A stretch of DNA of 44,654 nucleotides, from the NCBI GenBank assembly GCA_002862205.1, contig PKCN01000079.1:1-44654 (forward strand), read 5' to 3'. The notes beneath the pieces are model-generated. The model ran no database searches, was not told the origin of the DNA, and saw nothing but the letters and a program-made list of their open reading frames with translations. The stretch's first letter is position 1, and each line of letters starts with the position of its first letter. Shown here in pieces: positions 31,989 to 40,884 of this stretch. The position numbers and the translations under genes were made by a program. This DNA is from Planctomycetaceae bacterium. GTDB lineage: Bacteria; Planctomycetota; Planctomycetia; Pirellulales; Pirellulaceae.

Positions 31989-33458
31989 TTAAGCCAGAAT
32001 GTCATGGACTACTTTTCCATGCACATCTGTCAACCGGAAGTCTCGTCCCTGATGTCGGTAGGTAAGTTGCTCGTGATTGATGCCGAGGCAATGCAGCATG
32101 GTCGCGTTGAGGTCGTGAATGTGAACTGGTTTGTCGACAACGTTGTAGCTGAAATCGTCTGTTTCACCGTAGACAATTCCAGGTTTTACACCACCACCTG
32201 CCATCCATTTTGTGTAGCAACGGGGATGATGGTCCCGTCCATAGTTGGTTTTCGTCAAGCCTCCCTGACAATAGATTGTTCGTCCAAATTCTCCACCCCA
32301 TATCACAAGAGTGTCGTCCAGCATTCCTCGCTGTTTCAAGTCGTTCAACAGTCCGGCGCATGGTTGATCGACAATGCCACATTGTCGTCGAATGTCTTTC
32401 GGCAGATTTCCGTGCTGATCCCATTGGCGAATGAATACCTGAGTGAACCTGACGCCTCGCTCGGCCATGCGTCGCGCCAGTAAACAATTGGCAGCGAAAG
32501 TGCCCGGGGTTTTGACATCCGGCCCATACATGTCCAGGACATGCTGTGGTTCATCCGAAATGTCAGCCAATTCCGGGACGGATGTTTGCATTCGATATGC
32601 CATCTCGTACTGGGCGATACGTGATTGGATTTCCGGGTCACCCACTTCCTGATAGCGGTGGCGGTTGAGTTTTGCCAGTTCATCGAGCATGCGTCGTCGC
32701 ATGCCTTCGCTCATGCCTTCCGGGTTGGACAGGTACAGTACGGGATCGCCGGTGGACCGTAGGCTGACACCTTGGTGACGTGTGGACAGGAAACCGGCCC
32801 CCCACAATCGGGCGTATAGAGCCTGACCACCGAATCCCCCGTTGACGGTCGAGTGGAGGACGACGAAGCAGGGCAGGTTTTCATTCATGCTGCCCAAGCC
32901 GTAGGACAGCCATGCCCCGGTACTGGGACGCCCCGGAAGTTGGCTTCCCGTTTGAATGTAGGTGATCGCGGGGTCGTGATTGATCGCTTCGGTGTTCACC
33001 GTCTTGATTACCGCCAGATCATCGACAACTTTTGCCGTGTGAGGAAGTAACTCGCTGATCCACACCCCTTCTTTTCCGTGCTGGGAAAACTTGAAGGTTG
33101 ACGGAGCGATCGGAAAACGCTTTTGACCGGAAGTCATTGTCGTGATGCGTTGGCCGTTTCGGATCGAGTCAGGCAAGTCCTTGTCATACCAATCGTTCAT
33201 CTTGGGTTTGTAGTCCCACATGTCCAGTTGGCTGGGGGCACCTGACATGAACAGATAAATGACCCGCTTGGCTTTGGAGGGAAAGTGTGGAACACCGGGA
33301 ATTCCACCGAGCTCACCTTGCGCCCCATTGGCGGATGTGTTGGCAATGGCATTCTCGTTCAACAGGGAGGCGAGTGCGGCAGTTCCAATTCCCCCAGCGG
33401 TACGTCCAAAAAAGTGACGTCGTGTTTCAATCAGTTTGGATTCGCGAAGCGGATTCAT
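31989..33458 (-). CDS. Tat-exported DUF1501 protein, copy 2
   Basis: 489 residues. A twin-arginine motif at residues 13-14 ([12 protein letters not shown]) starts a Tat signal. Family motifs follow: [55 protein letters not shown], and the metal-site-like [23 protein letters not shown]. The C-terminus is [19 protein letters not shown]. It begins 7 nt after the stop of the upstream DUF1549/1553 gene, so translational coupling is likely. This copy is close to the third one in its C-terminal motifs and more distant from the first. Confidence 0.94.
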   Translation of the reverse strand: MNPLRESKLIETRRHFFGRTAGGIGTAALASLLNENAIANTSANGAQGELGGIPGVPHFPSKAKRVIYLFMSGAPSQLDMWDYKPKMNDWYDKDLPDSIRNGQRITTMTSGQKRFPIAPSTFKFSQHGKEGVWISELLPHTAKVVDDLAVIKTVNTEAINHDPAITYIQTGSQLPGRPSTGAWLSYGLGSMNENLPCFVVLHSTVNGGFGGQALYARLWGAGFLSTRHQGVSLRSTGDPVLYLSNPEGMSEGMRRRMLDELAKLNRHRYQEVGDPEIQSRIAQYEMAYRMQTSVPELADISDEPQHVLDMYGPDVKTPGTFAANCLLARRMAERGVRFTQVFIRQWDQHGNLPKDIRRQCGIVDQPCAGLLNDLKQRGMLDDTLVIWGGEFGRTIYCQGGLTKTNYGRDHHPRCYTKWMAGGGVKPGIVYGETDDFSYNVVDKPVHIHDLNATMLHCLGINHEQLTYRHQGRDFRLTDVHGKVVHDILA

Positions 33459-33465
33459 GACGATT

Positions 33466-36400
33466 TCAGTTTTGGGTTACAGTTTCGCTAAGATTCAAAA
33501 GCAGGTGACAGACCATCGTCCAGGCAGCGAGGTCTTCGGCGGCCAGTTTGGTGTCACGGGGAGATTCGCCGGCTGACAGAAATTTTTCAGCGTCCTCTGG
33601 CTTGCCTTGGAATTCCTTGAGGTATTCCTTCTGTAATTGCATTAGTGAGTCCTGTTCATATGCCTTTGGAAATCTTGAAGTGGTTGTGCGAAAGGCAAAC
33701 ACAAACTTTTCTTCCGGTGTCGAGCCTCCTTCAAGCATCACGCGTTCTGCAAGCTTTCGGGCTGCTTCCACGAATTGGACATCATTCATCAGCACCAGTG
33801 ATTGCAAAGGCGTGTTGGTGCGTGCTCTACGAACCTGGCAGGTTTCGCGATCAGGAGCATCGAAGGTTGACATGGACGGTGGCGGTGATGTGCGTTTCCA
33901 GAAAGTGTACATGCTTCGGCGGTACAGTTTTTCGCCCTTGTCTTGAGCAAATACCGAAGTGTTGCTGCCACCAAAGCCAACCGCTTTCCAAAGTCCGGAG
34001 GGTTGGTAGGGGCGGACGCTCTTTCCGCCTACCTGTCGAACCAGCAAGCCGCTGGTTGCCAACGCATTATCCCGAATCACTTCGGCATCGAGTCGGAAGC
34101 GGGGGCCACGCGATAAGAGTCTGTTTTCCGGGTCTTTTTCGAGTTGCTCTGGCGTCACTCTGGACGATTGCTGGTAACTCGCGGACATCATGATCAGCTT
34201 GTGGAATTGTCTCACGTTCCAACCGCTCTCGATGAACTTCAACGCCAGCCAATCGAGCAATTCGGGGTGTGACGGTTGTGCACCCTGAATGCCAAAGTCC
34301 TCTGCCGTCTTGACCAATCCCATGCCAAAATGCTGCAACCAGAAACGGTTGACGGTGACTCGGGCTGTCAATGGATTTTCTGGACTCACCAGCCACGATG
34401 CGAGTCCAAGCCGATTGTTGGGAGCCCCTTCGGGAAGTGGAGCGATCCACTGGGGAACAGCTGATGACACTGCGTCGCGTTTTTCTGTGTACTGTCCGCG
34501 TTCCAGTACATGCGCTTGACGCGGTTCCTTGCGGTCTTCCATCACCAACGTGGAGGGAATCGATTTTTCAACATCAGCCAACGCTTTCTTCGTGTCTTCG
34601 AGATCCTTGCGCATGTTTGCAAACGAAGCCGAATGCTCAGGGTGAACATTCTGCAAGTAGTATTCTTTAATCTTGCGGTTCTGGTCATCCGTTTGCTTTT
34701 CCGGTTCCACATCAAGGATCTTCTGGATCTCAGCCGGAATCGGTGGGGACGTGACTTTTTTGCGATACTGTTTCCACAGGTTCAGGGACGCCAGTTTTTC
34801 GGTTGGAAGTGGTTCCAGTGAGACAACGCCAGCCGCATCCCAGTGGACCGTGCCACCAAATTGGGTGAATGCCCATCCGTTGATTTCTGATTCCGGTTTC
34901 AGACCAACCGATGCGGCGTCCACTTCCAAACGTATCCACTTTCCTGTTTCGGGAAGTTCGCCTGCAGGGAAGTTTGCTGGCCCTTTCTGCCCTGCACCGT
35001 GTGTTTTGTCCGCACCCCAGTAAGCGCGATGATTCCATGAACCATCATTGAACTGCAGTTGGATGGTCTCGGGGGGATTGTCCGGGTCCAGATAGACATA
35101 AGCAAACAGGCGTCCGGGATTACCAAGTTTGAGTTTGGGGTTGGCACCATCGAAGAAGTGTTGCGTCAACCCGGTTCCAGTTCGGATACTTGAATTTTTA
35201 CCACTGTGGACCGGGTGCTCGGGTGCCGTCACGAATTTCCATTGATAGGGGCCATCGCCTTGCGGTTTCGCTCCCGGTGGCAAGGTATCGTCAAACCAAA
35301 TTGCGTCACCTTGTTCGAGTTCGCCCAACGTCGCATCAGCCAGTGCATCCTGGTATTCGATACTGCCGAGTTGCTCTTTGATCCTGCTTGCCAAAGAAGC
35401 CACTTCCTGTTGGTGCTTTGTTTTCAACGCGGTCTGCTCTTCGCTGGGCACTTTGACCACTGGCGGGGGCAGCAGATTGTTTCCGTCCATTGCACGTTCG
35501 GTCAAACTGAAGAAGTAGGAGAACATCTGATAGAACTCCTTTTGCGTCAGAGGGTCAAATTTGTGGTCATGGCAGGCAGCACAGCCGGAGGTCAACCCAA
35601 GCCAGACAGTGGAAGTTGTCTCAACCCGGTCCACTGCATAGCGGACATAGTATTCGTCGTCGATCGAACCACCTTCGCTCGTCGTCACGTTGCAACGATT
35701 GAAACCTGTCGCAATGCGTTGTTGCAGGGTTGGTTCAGGTAGCAGGTCACCAGCAATTTGCTCAACGGTGAATTGATCAAAAGGCATGTTGTTCTGGAAT
35801 GCATCAATCACCCAGTCTCGATAAGGCCAGATGGAACGTTCGTTATCCAAATGCAGACCGTGTGTGTCTGCGTAACGGGCAGAGTCGAGCCAGATCCTCG
35901 TCATGTGCTCTGCATAGGCAGGTGATTCCATCACCCGGTCAAGCACACGTTCATATGCTTCGGGTGAATCGTCCGAGAGGAACTGATCGATCTCTTCAAT
36001 GGTGGGGGGCAGACCGGTCAAGTCAAGCGTTGCTCGGCGGATCAAGGTTTCTTTACTGGCCTGTTGTGATGGTGATAGACCAGATTGCTTCAGACTTTTT
36101 TGGATGAAAAGATCGATGGGGTTAGAGTGCTTCCATGTTCCTGTGGGGGTCGGCAGTTCTTGCGATTTCGGTTTCTCGTACGCCCAATGAACGGACCACT
36201 TTGCACCCGTGTTGACCCATTGCTTGAGCCGCTCGATGTCTGCAGCTGTCAGTTTCTTTCCTGATTCTGGCGGCGGCATCTTGAGATCGGGGTCATCACT
36301 GATAATGCGTCTGACGAGTTCGCTCTTCACTGCTGACCCGGGGATCACTGCCGCCGCCCCGGAATCGGCTTCTGCCAGAATTCCGTCCCGCTGGTCCAAA

Positions 36401-36627
36401 CGCAGGCCTGCTTCGCGAGTCGCTTCGTCGGGCCCATGGCATTGAAAGCAATTCTCCGATAGCAGGGGCAGAATGTCACGACTGAATTCGACACTGGACG
36501 GGGAATCCTGAGCGGTCAAATGGAGAGGGCTCATGCATAAAGACATGATCAGGAAACCGAGTGTCAACGGACCGTTGACAGGTACCTGAAGCCATCGACT
36601 ACGGGGGCAAGGTTTCATCAGTTGCAT
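33466..36627 (-). CDS. Exported multiheme DUF1549-DUF1553 protein with inserted sugar-binding-like domain (PSD1 type), copy 2
   Basis: 1053 residues; signal peptide about 1-39 ([14 protein letters not shown], cleavage near TAQ). A cytochrome-c-like domain has CFQCH at 60-64, and DUF1549 carries the second site CAACH at 349-353. Between DUF1549 and DUF1553 sits a beta-sandwich, LamG-like insertion of about 190 residues (about 420-610, with PNPKLKLG-like strands and [17 protein letters not shown]). DUF1553 (about 710-1050) includes [39 protein letters not shown] 36627 and ATG 36618 are both possible. The DUF1501 partner starts 7 nt after the stop. Confidence 0.93.
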   Translation of the reverse strand: MQLMKPCPRSRWLQVPVNGPLTLGFLIMSLCMSPLHLTAQDSPSSVEFSRDILPLLSENCFQCHGPDEATREAGLRLDQRDGILAEADSGAAAVIPGSAVKSELVRRIISDDPDLKMPPPESGKKLTAADIERLKQWVNTGAKWSVHWAYEKPKSQELPTPTGTWKHSNPIDLFIQKSLKQSGLSPSQQASKETLIRRATLDLTGLPPTIEEIDQFLSDDSPEAYERVLDRVMESPAYAEHMTRIWLDSARYADTHGLHLDNERSIWPYRDWVIDAFQNNMPFDQFTVEQIAGDLLPEPTLQQRIATGFNRCNVTTSEGGSIDDEYYVRYAVDRVETTSTVWLGLTSGCAACHDHKFDPLTQKEFYQMFSYFFSLTERAMDGNNLLPPPVVKVPSEEQTALKTKHQQEVASLASRIKEQLGSIEYQDALADATLGELEQGDAIWFDDTLPPGAKPQGDGPYQWKFVTAPEHPVHSGKNSSIRTGTGLTQHFFDGANPKLKLGNPGRLFAYVYLDPDNPPETIQLQFNDGSWNHRAYWGADKTHGAGQKGPANFPAGELPETGKWIRLEVDAASVGLKPESEINGWAFTQFGGTVHWDAAGVVSLEPLPTEKLASLNLWKQYRKKVTSPPIPAEIQKILDVEPEKQTDDQNRKIKEYYLQNVHPEHSASFANMRKDLEDTKKALADVEKSIPSTLVMEDRKEPRQAHVLERGQYTEKRDAVSSAVPQWIAPLPEGAPNNRLGLASWLVSPENPLTARVTVNRFWLQHFGMGLVKTAEDFGIQGAQPSHPELLDWLALKFIESGWNVRQFHKLIMMSASYQQSSRVTPEQLEKDPENRLLSRGPRFRLDAEVIRDNALATSGLLVRQVGGKSVRPYQPSGLWKAVGFGGSNTSVFAQDKGEKLYRRSMYTFWKRTSPPPSMSTFDAPDRETCQVRRARTNTPLQSLVLMNDVQFVEAARKLAERVMLEGGSTPEEKFVFAFRTTTSRFPKAYEQDSLMQLQKEYLKEFQGKPEDAEKFLSAGESPRDTKLAAEDLAAWTMVCHLLLNLSETVTQN

Positions 36628-36839
36628 CAGACGCAGGTGGGAATCGGGGCAGAAACAGATGCCTATAGTCTAGCCGCTCAACCTCCAACGTCCTGTTGTT
36701 ACCAAACCAAAAAATTGATCCCGATGGCGGATAGAATGTCGCATCACCGTTGTTATACGATTGCCGGTCACCTTGATGGTGTTGTAAAGCTAGGCAAATC
36801 AACGGTTTCCAGTTGATGCATGGGGTACAACGTCCAAAA

Positions 36840-36857
36840 AGTCTTGATTTGAAGACT
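36840..36857 (-). terminator. Possible terminator downstream of the LTA-synthase-like gene
   Basis: On the minus strand AGTCTT-CAAATC-AAGACT is followed by four more T residues. It lies about 65 nt after the stop at 36922 and before the next same-strand gene. The stem is 6 bp with only two G-C pairs, so it is weak. Confidence 0.35.
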
Positions 36858-36921
36858 GTGATTTGGAAACCAGGATTCGGAAAAAAATATCCTGCTGGAA
36901 TTAGAGGCGGGACTCGGATTT

Positions 36922-38991
36922 TCAGCGTTTGATCGTCGTGTTGAGCTCAGACAGAGAAACACGCTCGGTTTGCTGACCGAGCCAACTCGAAAGATCATGA
37001 TAAGCTTGAAACATCTCGTTCACCTGCTTTTTGTCCAGACTGGCTGTTGCCTCAGGTGGAGCCCACGGCAGTCTCTTCCATTCGTGTGAGTTGCGGCACT
37101 GGATGATGAAGTTCGGGCCGATCAAGTGGCTCGCTGAGATGCCGGCAAATTGTCGGCCGTTGCGCATCAGATCTTTCCCAAGCGACTCAAATCGAAAGCC
37201 CTTGGGGGCTGCCATATTCACCAGCGTTGCAGTGACATCAACATGGCTGCCGGCGACTCCCGGTGGCAGGACACGATCGCGAAGAACTTGTTTGCCATAC
37301 AGAATCAGTGGAACACTTACACGTTCATATTCGCTCGGATGACCATGAGGGAAATGACGACCCTGATGGTCTCCCGTGATCACAAACAAAGAGTTAGGGA
37401 ATTCGGCCTCGACTTGCTTGACGAATCGACCGAGGCACTTGTCGGAATATTTCAGGTGCCCATAGTGTTTCAGCAACGGTTCCCTATCCTTGGTGCATTG
37501 CTTTTCCAAATCTGGTGGCAGTTGCTTGATGTCACATCCCAATGTCTCAAGATCGAGATCATAAGGTCCATGTGCACTGGTGGTGCGGATGACTGTCATC
37601 GATGGTTCATCGTGCGACAGTTGTTTCTTTACGTAGTCGAATAAATCCGCATCGTGTGCCCGGGGCTTGCGAGTTCCCAAGCCTGTGACATGGGTAGCCG
37701 AATGGTACTCATCAAACCCGTGCAGTTTTGCCATGTCACCCATTTGATACCACATTGCTGACTCTCCACCAATCAATCTTGTTCGGTAGCCAAGTCTGCC
37801 CATGATCACGGGAAGAGAGGTGGGGAACTTGCGCTGCGAGAGATGGCTTGTGCCGTACAAACCGGAGATGATGGCGAGATGGGTGCCGATGGAAGCTCCT
37901 GTGGCAGGTAGAAAACTACGCACGTGCAGTCCTTCGGAAGCCAGACGACGTCCATGATCAACCAGATGCAGCGATTCGTATTGATCCATGAAAGGCCACG
38001 AGTCATAGCTTTCCATGATGATGAGAAAAATATGCTCTGGGGCAGGGTTGGTAAGACCTGCGGCTGTTTGGTGATACAGTTCACCAAGGTCTCCGGCACC
38101 GGAAAGGTTGCCTGCCAAAGAAGTGTTGCCTGAAACAGTCACCAAAGCGGCTTGAACCTGTTCAGGACTCAATGGATTGTATCCTTCGGCCTGTTGTTGC
38201 TTTTTTCTGAAGTCGCGGTTTGCGTAATAGAAACAGTGGAAGTTGCTGGGGACAGATTTGTTAAGAAACCGGTATGCGGTAACTCCCATATCCACTTTTT
38301 GCAATGGTTTTGAGTGCAGCGAACTTCGAATTCCGAGCACATAAAGAATTGTGATGGTGCAACTCAACACCGCACGGCGAGTTTTGGTCGATAGAGCATT
38401 GGCAACCGTCTGCTCTGAAAACAATGCTGCCTGGGTCCAGCGGCGTACGGGGAACCAAAGCACGCCAGAAATTGCCAGTGCAAGAAATAGTTTTTGTAGG
38501 CCGCCGTTTTCAGTTTGCATGATCTGAAGCGTGCCCCAGGTGTCTCCACGAAGAAGTTCAAATACAAACGCATTGAAACGGTCGTCATGTGTCTGGTAGT
38601 AGCCAATTCCACCAATCAGAAAGATGGATGTGGCAATGATGAAAACTGCTGCTGTCATGGTCCGTACAAAACGCGAGACTGGAGCAAGTCGTGTTGAGAA
38701 CACGACCAAAGATCCAACGAGCAATGGCAGTGAAATGAGCAGGGTGCTTGCCTGACAATCGAACCTGAAACCTCGCATAAACGCTGCTGCAAAGTCTTCC
38801 ATGCGTGATTCTGCAGACCAATAGTTTTTTAACGCAAAGACATGAACAACGCGGCTGAGTGTTAGCAGCGTAAGCATCGTCAGCCAGAGTTGAAAGTTCC
38901 GTTGGGTTTCCATGGCTGAAGTGATGAAGCGGCCATTGGCTGTATCATCGTTTCGCTTCACGAGTGTCTCGGGCGGGACTGTGTTGCTCAT
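36922..38991 (-). CDS. LTA-synthase-like membrane enzyme with extracytoplasmic sulfatase fold
   Basis: 689 residues. About five transmembrane segments lie in the first 220 residues (e.g. LWLTMLTLLTLSRVVHVFAL, TLLISLPLLVGSLVVF, FIIATSIFLIGGIGYY). The extracytoplasmic alkaline-phosphatase/sulfatase-type catalytic domain is at about 320-640. Motifs are HIFLIIMESYDSW (first metal site), ATGASIGTH with Thr364/Thr370 in the nucleophile region, TTSAHGPYD, and VITGDHQGRH for the second metal site. Such enzymes (LtaS, OpgB) transfer phosphoglycerol or phosphoethanolamine to glycolipids or glycans. Planctomycetes are not known to make lipoteichoic acid, so a glycan-modifying role is more likely. It lies between two DUF1549/1553-DUF1501 operons on the same strand. 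Confidence 0.85.
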   Translation of the reverse strand: MSNTVPPETLVKRNDDTANGRFITSAMETQRNFQLWLTMLTLLTLSRVVHVFALKNYWSAESRMEDFAAAFMRGFRFDCQASTLLISLPLLVGSLVVFSTRLAPVSRFVRTMTAAVFIIATSIFLIGGIGYYQTHDDRFNAFVFELLRGDTWGTLQIMQTENGGLQKLFLALAISGVLWFPVRRWTQAALFSEQTVANALSTKTRRAVLSCTITILYVLGIRSSLHSKPLQKVDMGVTAYRFLNKSVPSNFHCFYYANRDFRKKQQQAEGYNPLSPEQVQAALVTVSGNTSLAGNLSGAGDLGELYHQTAAGLTNPAPEHIFLIIMESYDSWPFMDQYESLHLVDHGRRLASEGLHVRSFLPATGASIGTHLAIISGLYGTSHLSQRKFPTSLPVIMGRLGYRTRLIGGESAMWYQMGDMAKLHGFDEYHSATHVTGLGTRKPRAHDADLFDYVKKQLSHDEPSMTVIRTTSAHGPYDLDLETLGCDIKQLPPDLEKQCTKDREPLLKHYGHLKYSDKCLGRFVKQVEAEFPNSLFVITGDHQGRHFPHGHPSEYERVSVPLILYGKQVLRDRVLPPGVAGSHVDVTATLVNMAAPKGFRFESLGKDLMRNGRQFAGISASHLIGPNFIIQCRNSHEWKRLPWAPPEATASLDKKQVNEMFQAYHDLSSWLGQQTERVSLSELNTTIKR

Positions 38992-39495
38992 GGTGCTTCT
39001 CGGGATCTGGGATCCTGAAGAAAGAGAAAAATTGCCTGCCGTGGGGTGGTCTCAGCATTCAAAATGCTCCCCAAGGACATGCCGAACGATAGCAATTGGC
39101 TCGAGCGTACAAAAACAAGTGCATCGGTTTGAATACCAAATCTCGATATTCGCAGTAGCACGGATGGGAGACAAATCGTGCCACCGACTGGAGGTTCGGA
39201 TTCAGAGGGCCTTGTTGTGAGGCTGATTTCTGGAAATGCCCGGTGGCACGCGGGAATCTGCCATCGATTGCAGAGCATTGTCCAATTACTGATCCGGAAA
39301 GGCGGGTCTGTTCTGATTGAGTTGCCAGTGCCCATAGGCTCGGACAATCAGTGAGAAAGAGGTGGTGATTTGAGGTGCACAAGTGAGGCAGCGGGCCGTT
39401 CAGGGCTACCGGACGCAGTGACTCTCGATGCATTGACTCTCAATGCAGACAACGATGATTTTTTTTCGTTCAGCACGGCTCTGATGGCGTGGACA
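38992..39495. other. 504-nt spacer upstream of the LTA-synthase-like gene
   Basis: It separates the third DUF1501 gene from the LTA-synthase-like gene on the minus strand. No gene is supported. It holds a 7-bp hairpin (TGCATTG-ACTCT-CAATGCA, 39429-39447) within a 15-bp period direct repeat (39420-39449). T8 at 39459-39466 lies on the plus strand and so is not a minus-strand U-tract. Confidence 0.55.
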
Positions 39496-40878
39496 TCAAG
39501 TCAACAGCTCATGGACCACCTGGCCATGCACATCGGTCAGCCTGAAATCACGGCCAGCGTGCCGATAGGTGAGTCTTTCATGATCCATGCCGAGCAGGTG
39601 CAGGATGGTAGCCTGCAGGTCATGAACATTGACTTCATCATCACCAAGCTTGTCTCCCAGTTCATCACTGCTGCCGTGGACGATACCACCCTTGATGCCG
39701 GCTCCTGCAAGCCATGTGCTGTAAACACGTGAATGGTGACCTCGGCCATCGGTTCCCGGAGAAGCGACAAATGGGCTGCGTCCAAATTCGGTGGTGAAGA
39801 CCACCAATGTATCGTCGAACATGCCTCTCAATTTCAAGTCTTGCAGTAACGCGGCAATGGGGCGATCCACGTTTCGGGCCAAGCGATCGTACTTGGTGAG
39901 TTCGGCGTGTGCATCCCAGTTACGGTCCACTCCGCTGTCACCGTCAATCAGTTCCACAAACCTCACGCCGCGTTCCACCATGCGTCGGCCAACGAGACAT
40001 TGCCAGGCAAAGCTGGAGGTGTCATCGGGGTCGAGTCCGTAGAGATCAAGGGTCGATTTTGATTCCTGACGGACGTCGAACAAGTCAGGAGCTTCCAACT
40101 GCATGCCCGCGGCTGTTTCAAATGATTTGATCCGCGAGCTGAGCTGGGAGTCGCCTTGACGGTCTTTGAGATGTTGTTGGTTGAAATAGGAGAGCATGTC
40201 CAGTTCTGTCCGCTGCAATTCTGCCGTTTCCAGGCGGCGGTGCATGTTGGCAATCGGCTCGATTCCGGGAATGACTCTCGTGCCTTGATGCACCGCTGGC
40301 AGAAAGTCGGATCCCCAAACTTGCCCGCCCGCATACGGCAGGCCAGCCGAGATCACCATGAAGGCTGGCAGGTTCGCATTTTCGGATCCCAGCCCGTAAC
40401 TGATCCATGATCCCATGCTTGGTCGATTGAACGTTGCCGATCCTGTGTGAACTCCGATGGTTGCACCAAAGTGATCACCGTTGAGATTCGTCATGGAACG
40501 AATCATGCAAATGTCGTCAACCTGACTGCCGATATGTGGGAACAGGTCACTGACCTCTGTACCGCATTTGCCATAAGGGCGGAAATTCCAACCGCTACCC
40601 TTGTAGAAATTGCGGCCGCGATATTGTTCGTCGTGTTTTGCATTGAGCACAGGCTTGGGGTCAAAAGTATCCACGTGAGAAACTCCGCCCGTCATGAACA
40701 GAAAAATGACACGCTTGGCTTTGGCTGCGAAATGCGGAGGTTTGGGGGCCAGTGGATCGACATCAGGCATCGGCCCAGTCGTCATGGTTTCAGTGGCCAT
40801 GATTTCGGACAGCATTCCCGGTAGCAACAGGCCACCGCCTGCCAGGGATCGCAGAAAGCGACGTCGATGGATTGACAT
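39496..40878 (-). CDS. Tat-exported DUF1501 protein, copy 3
   Basis: 460 residues. The Tat signal is HRRRFLRSLAGGGLLLPG. Family motifs are RVIFLFMTGGVSHVDTFDPKP, TGSATFNRPSMGSWISYGLGS, DTLVVFTTEFGRSPF and GRGHHSRVYSTWLAGAGIKGG. The C-terminus, [19 protein letters not shown], is nearly identical to that of copy 2, suggesting an ancient duplication of the whole pair. It starts 6 nt after its DUF1549/1553 partner, so the two are translationally coupled. Confidence 0.94.
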   Translation of the reverse strand: MSIHRRRFLRSLAGGGLLLPGMLSEIMATETMTTGPMPDVDPLAPKPPHFAAKAKRVIFLFMTGGVSHVDTFDPKPVLNAKHDEQYRGRNFYKGSGWNFRPYGKCGTEVSDLFPHIGSQVDDICMIRSMTNLNGDHFGATIGVHTGSATFNRPSMGSWISYGLGSENANLPAFMVISAGLPYAGGQVWGSDFLPAVHQGTRVIPGIEPIANMHRRLETAELQRTELDMLSYFNQQHLKDRQGDSQLSSRIKSFETAAGMQLEAPDLFDVRQESKSTLDLYGLDPDDTSSFAWQCLVGRRMVERGVRFVELIDGDSGVDRNWDAHAELTKYDRLARNVDRPIAALLQDLKLRGMFDDTLVVFTTEFGRSPFVASPGTDGRGHHSRVYSTWLAGAGIKGGIVHGSSDELGDKLGDDEVNVHDLQATILHLLGMDHERLTYRHAGRDFRLTDVHGQVVHELLT

Positions 40879-40884
40879 GATATT

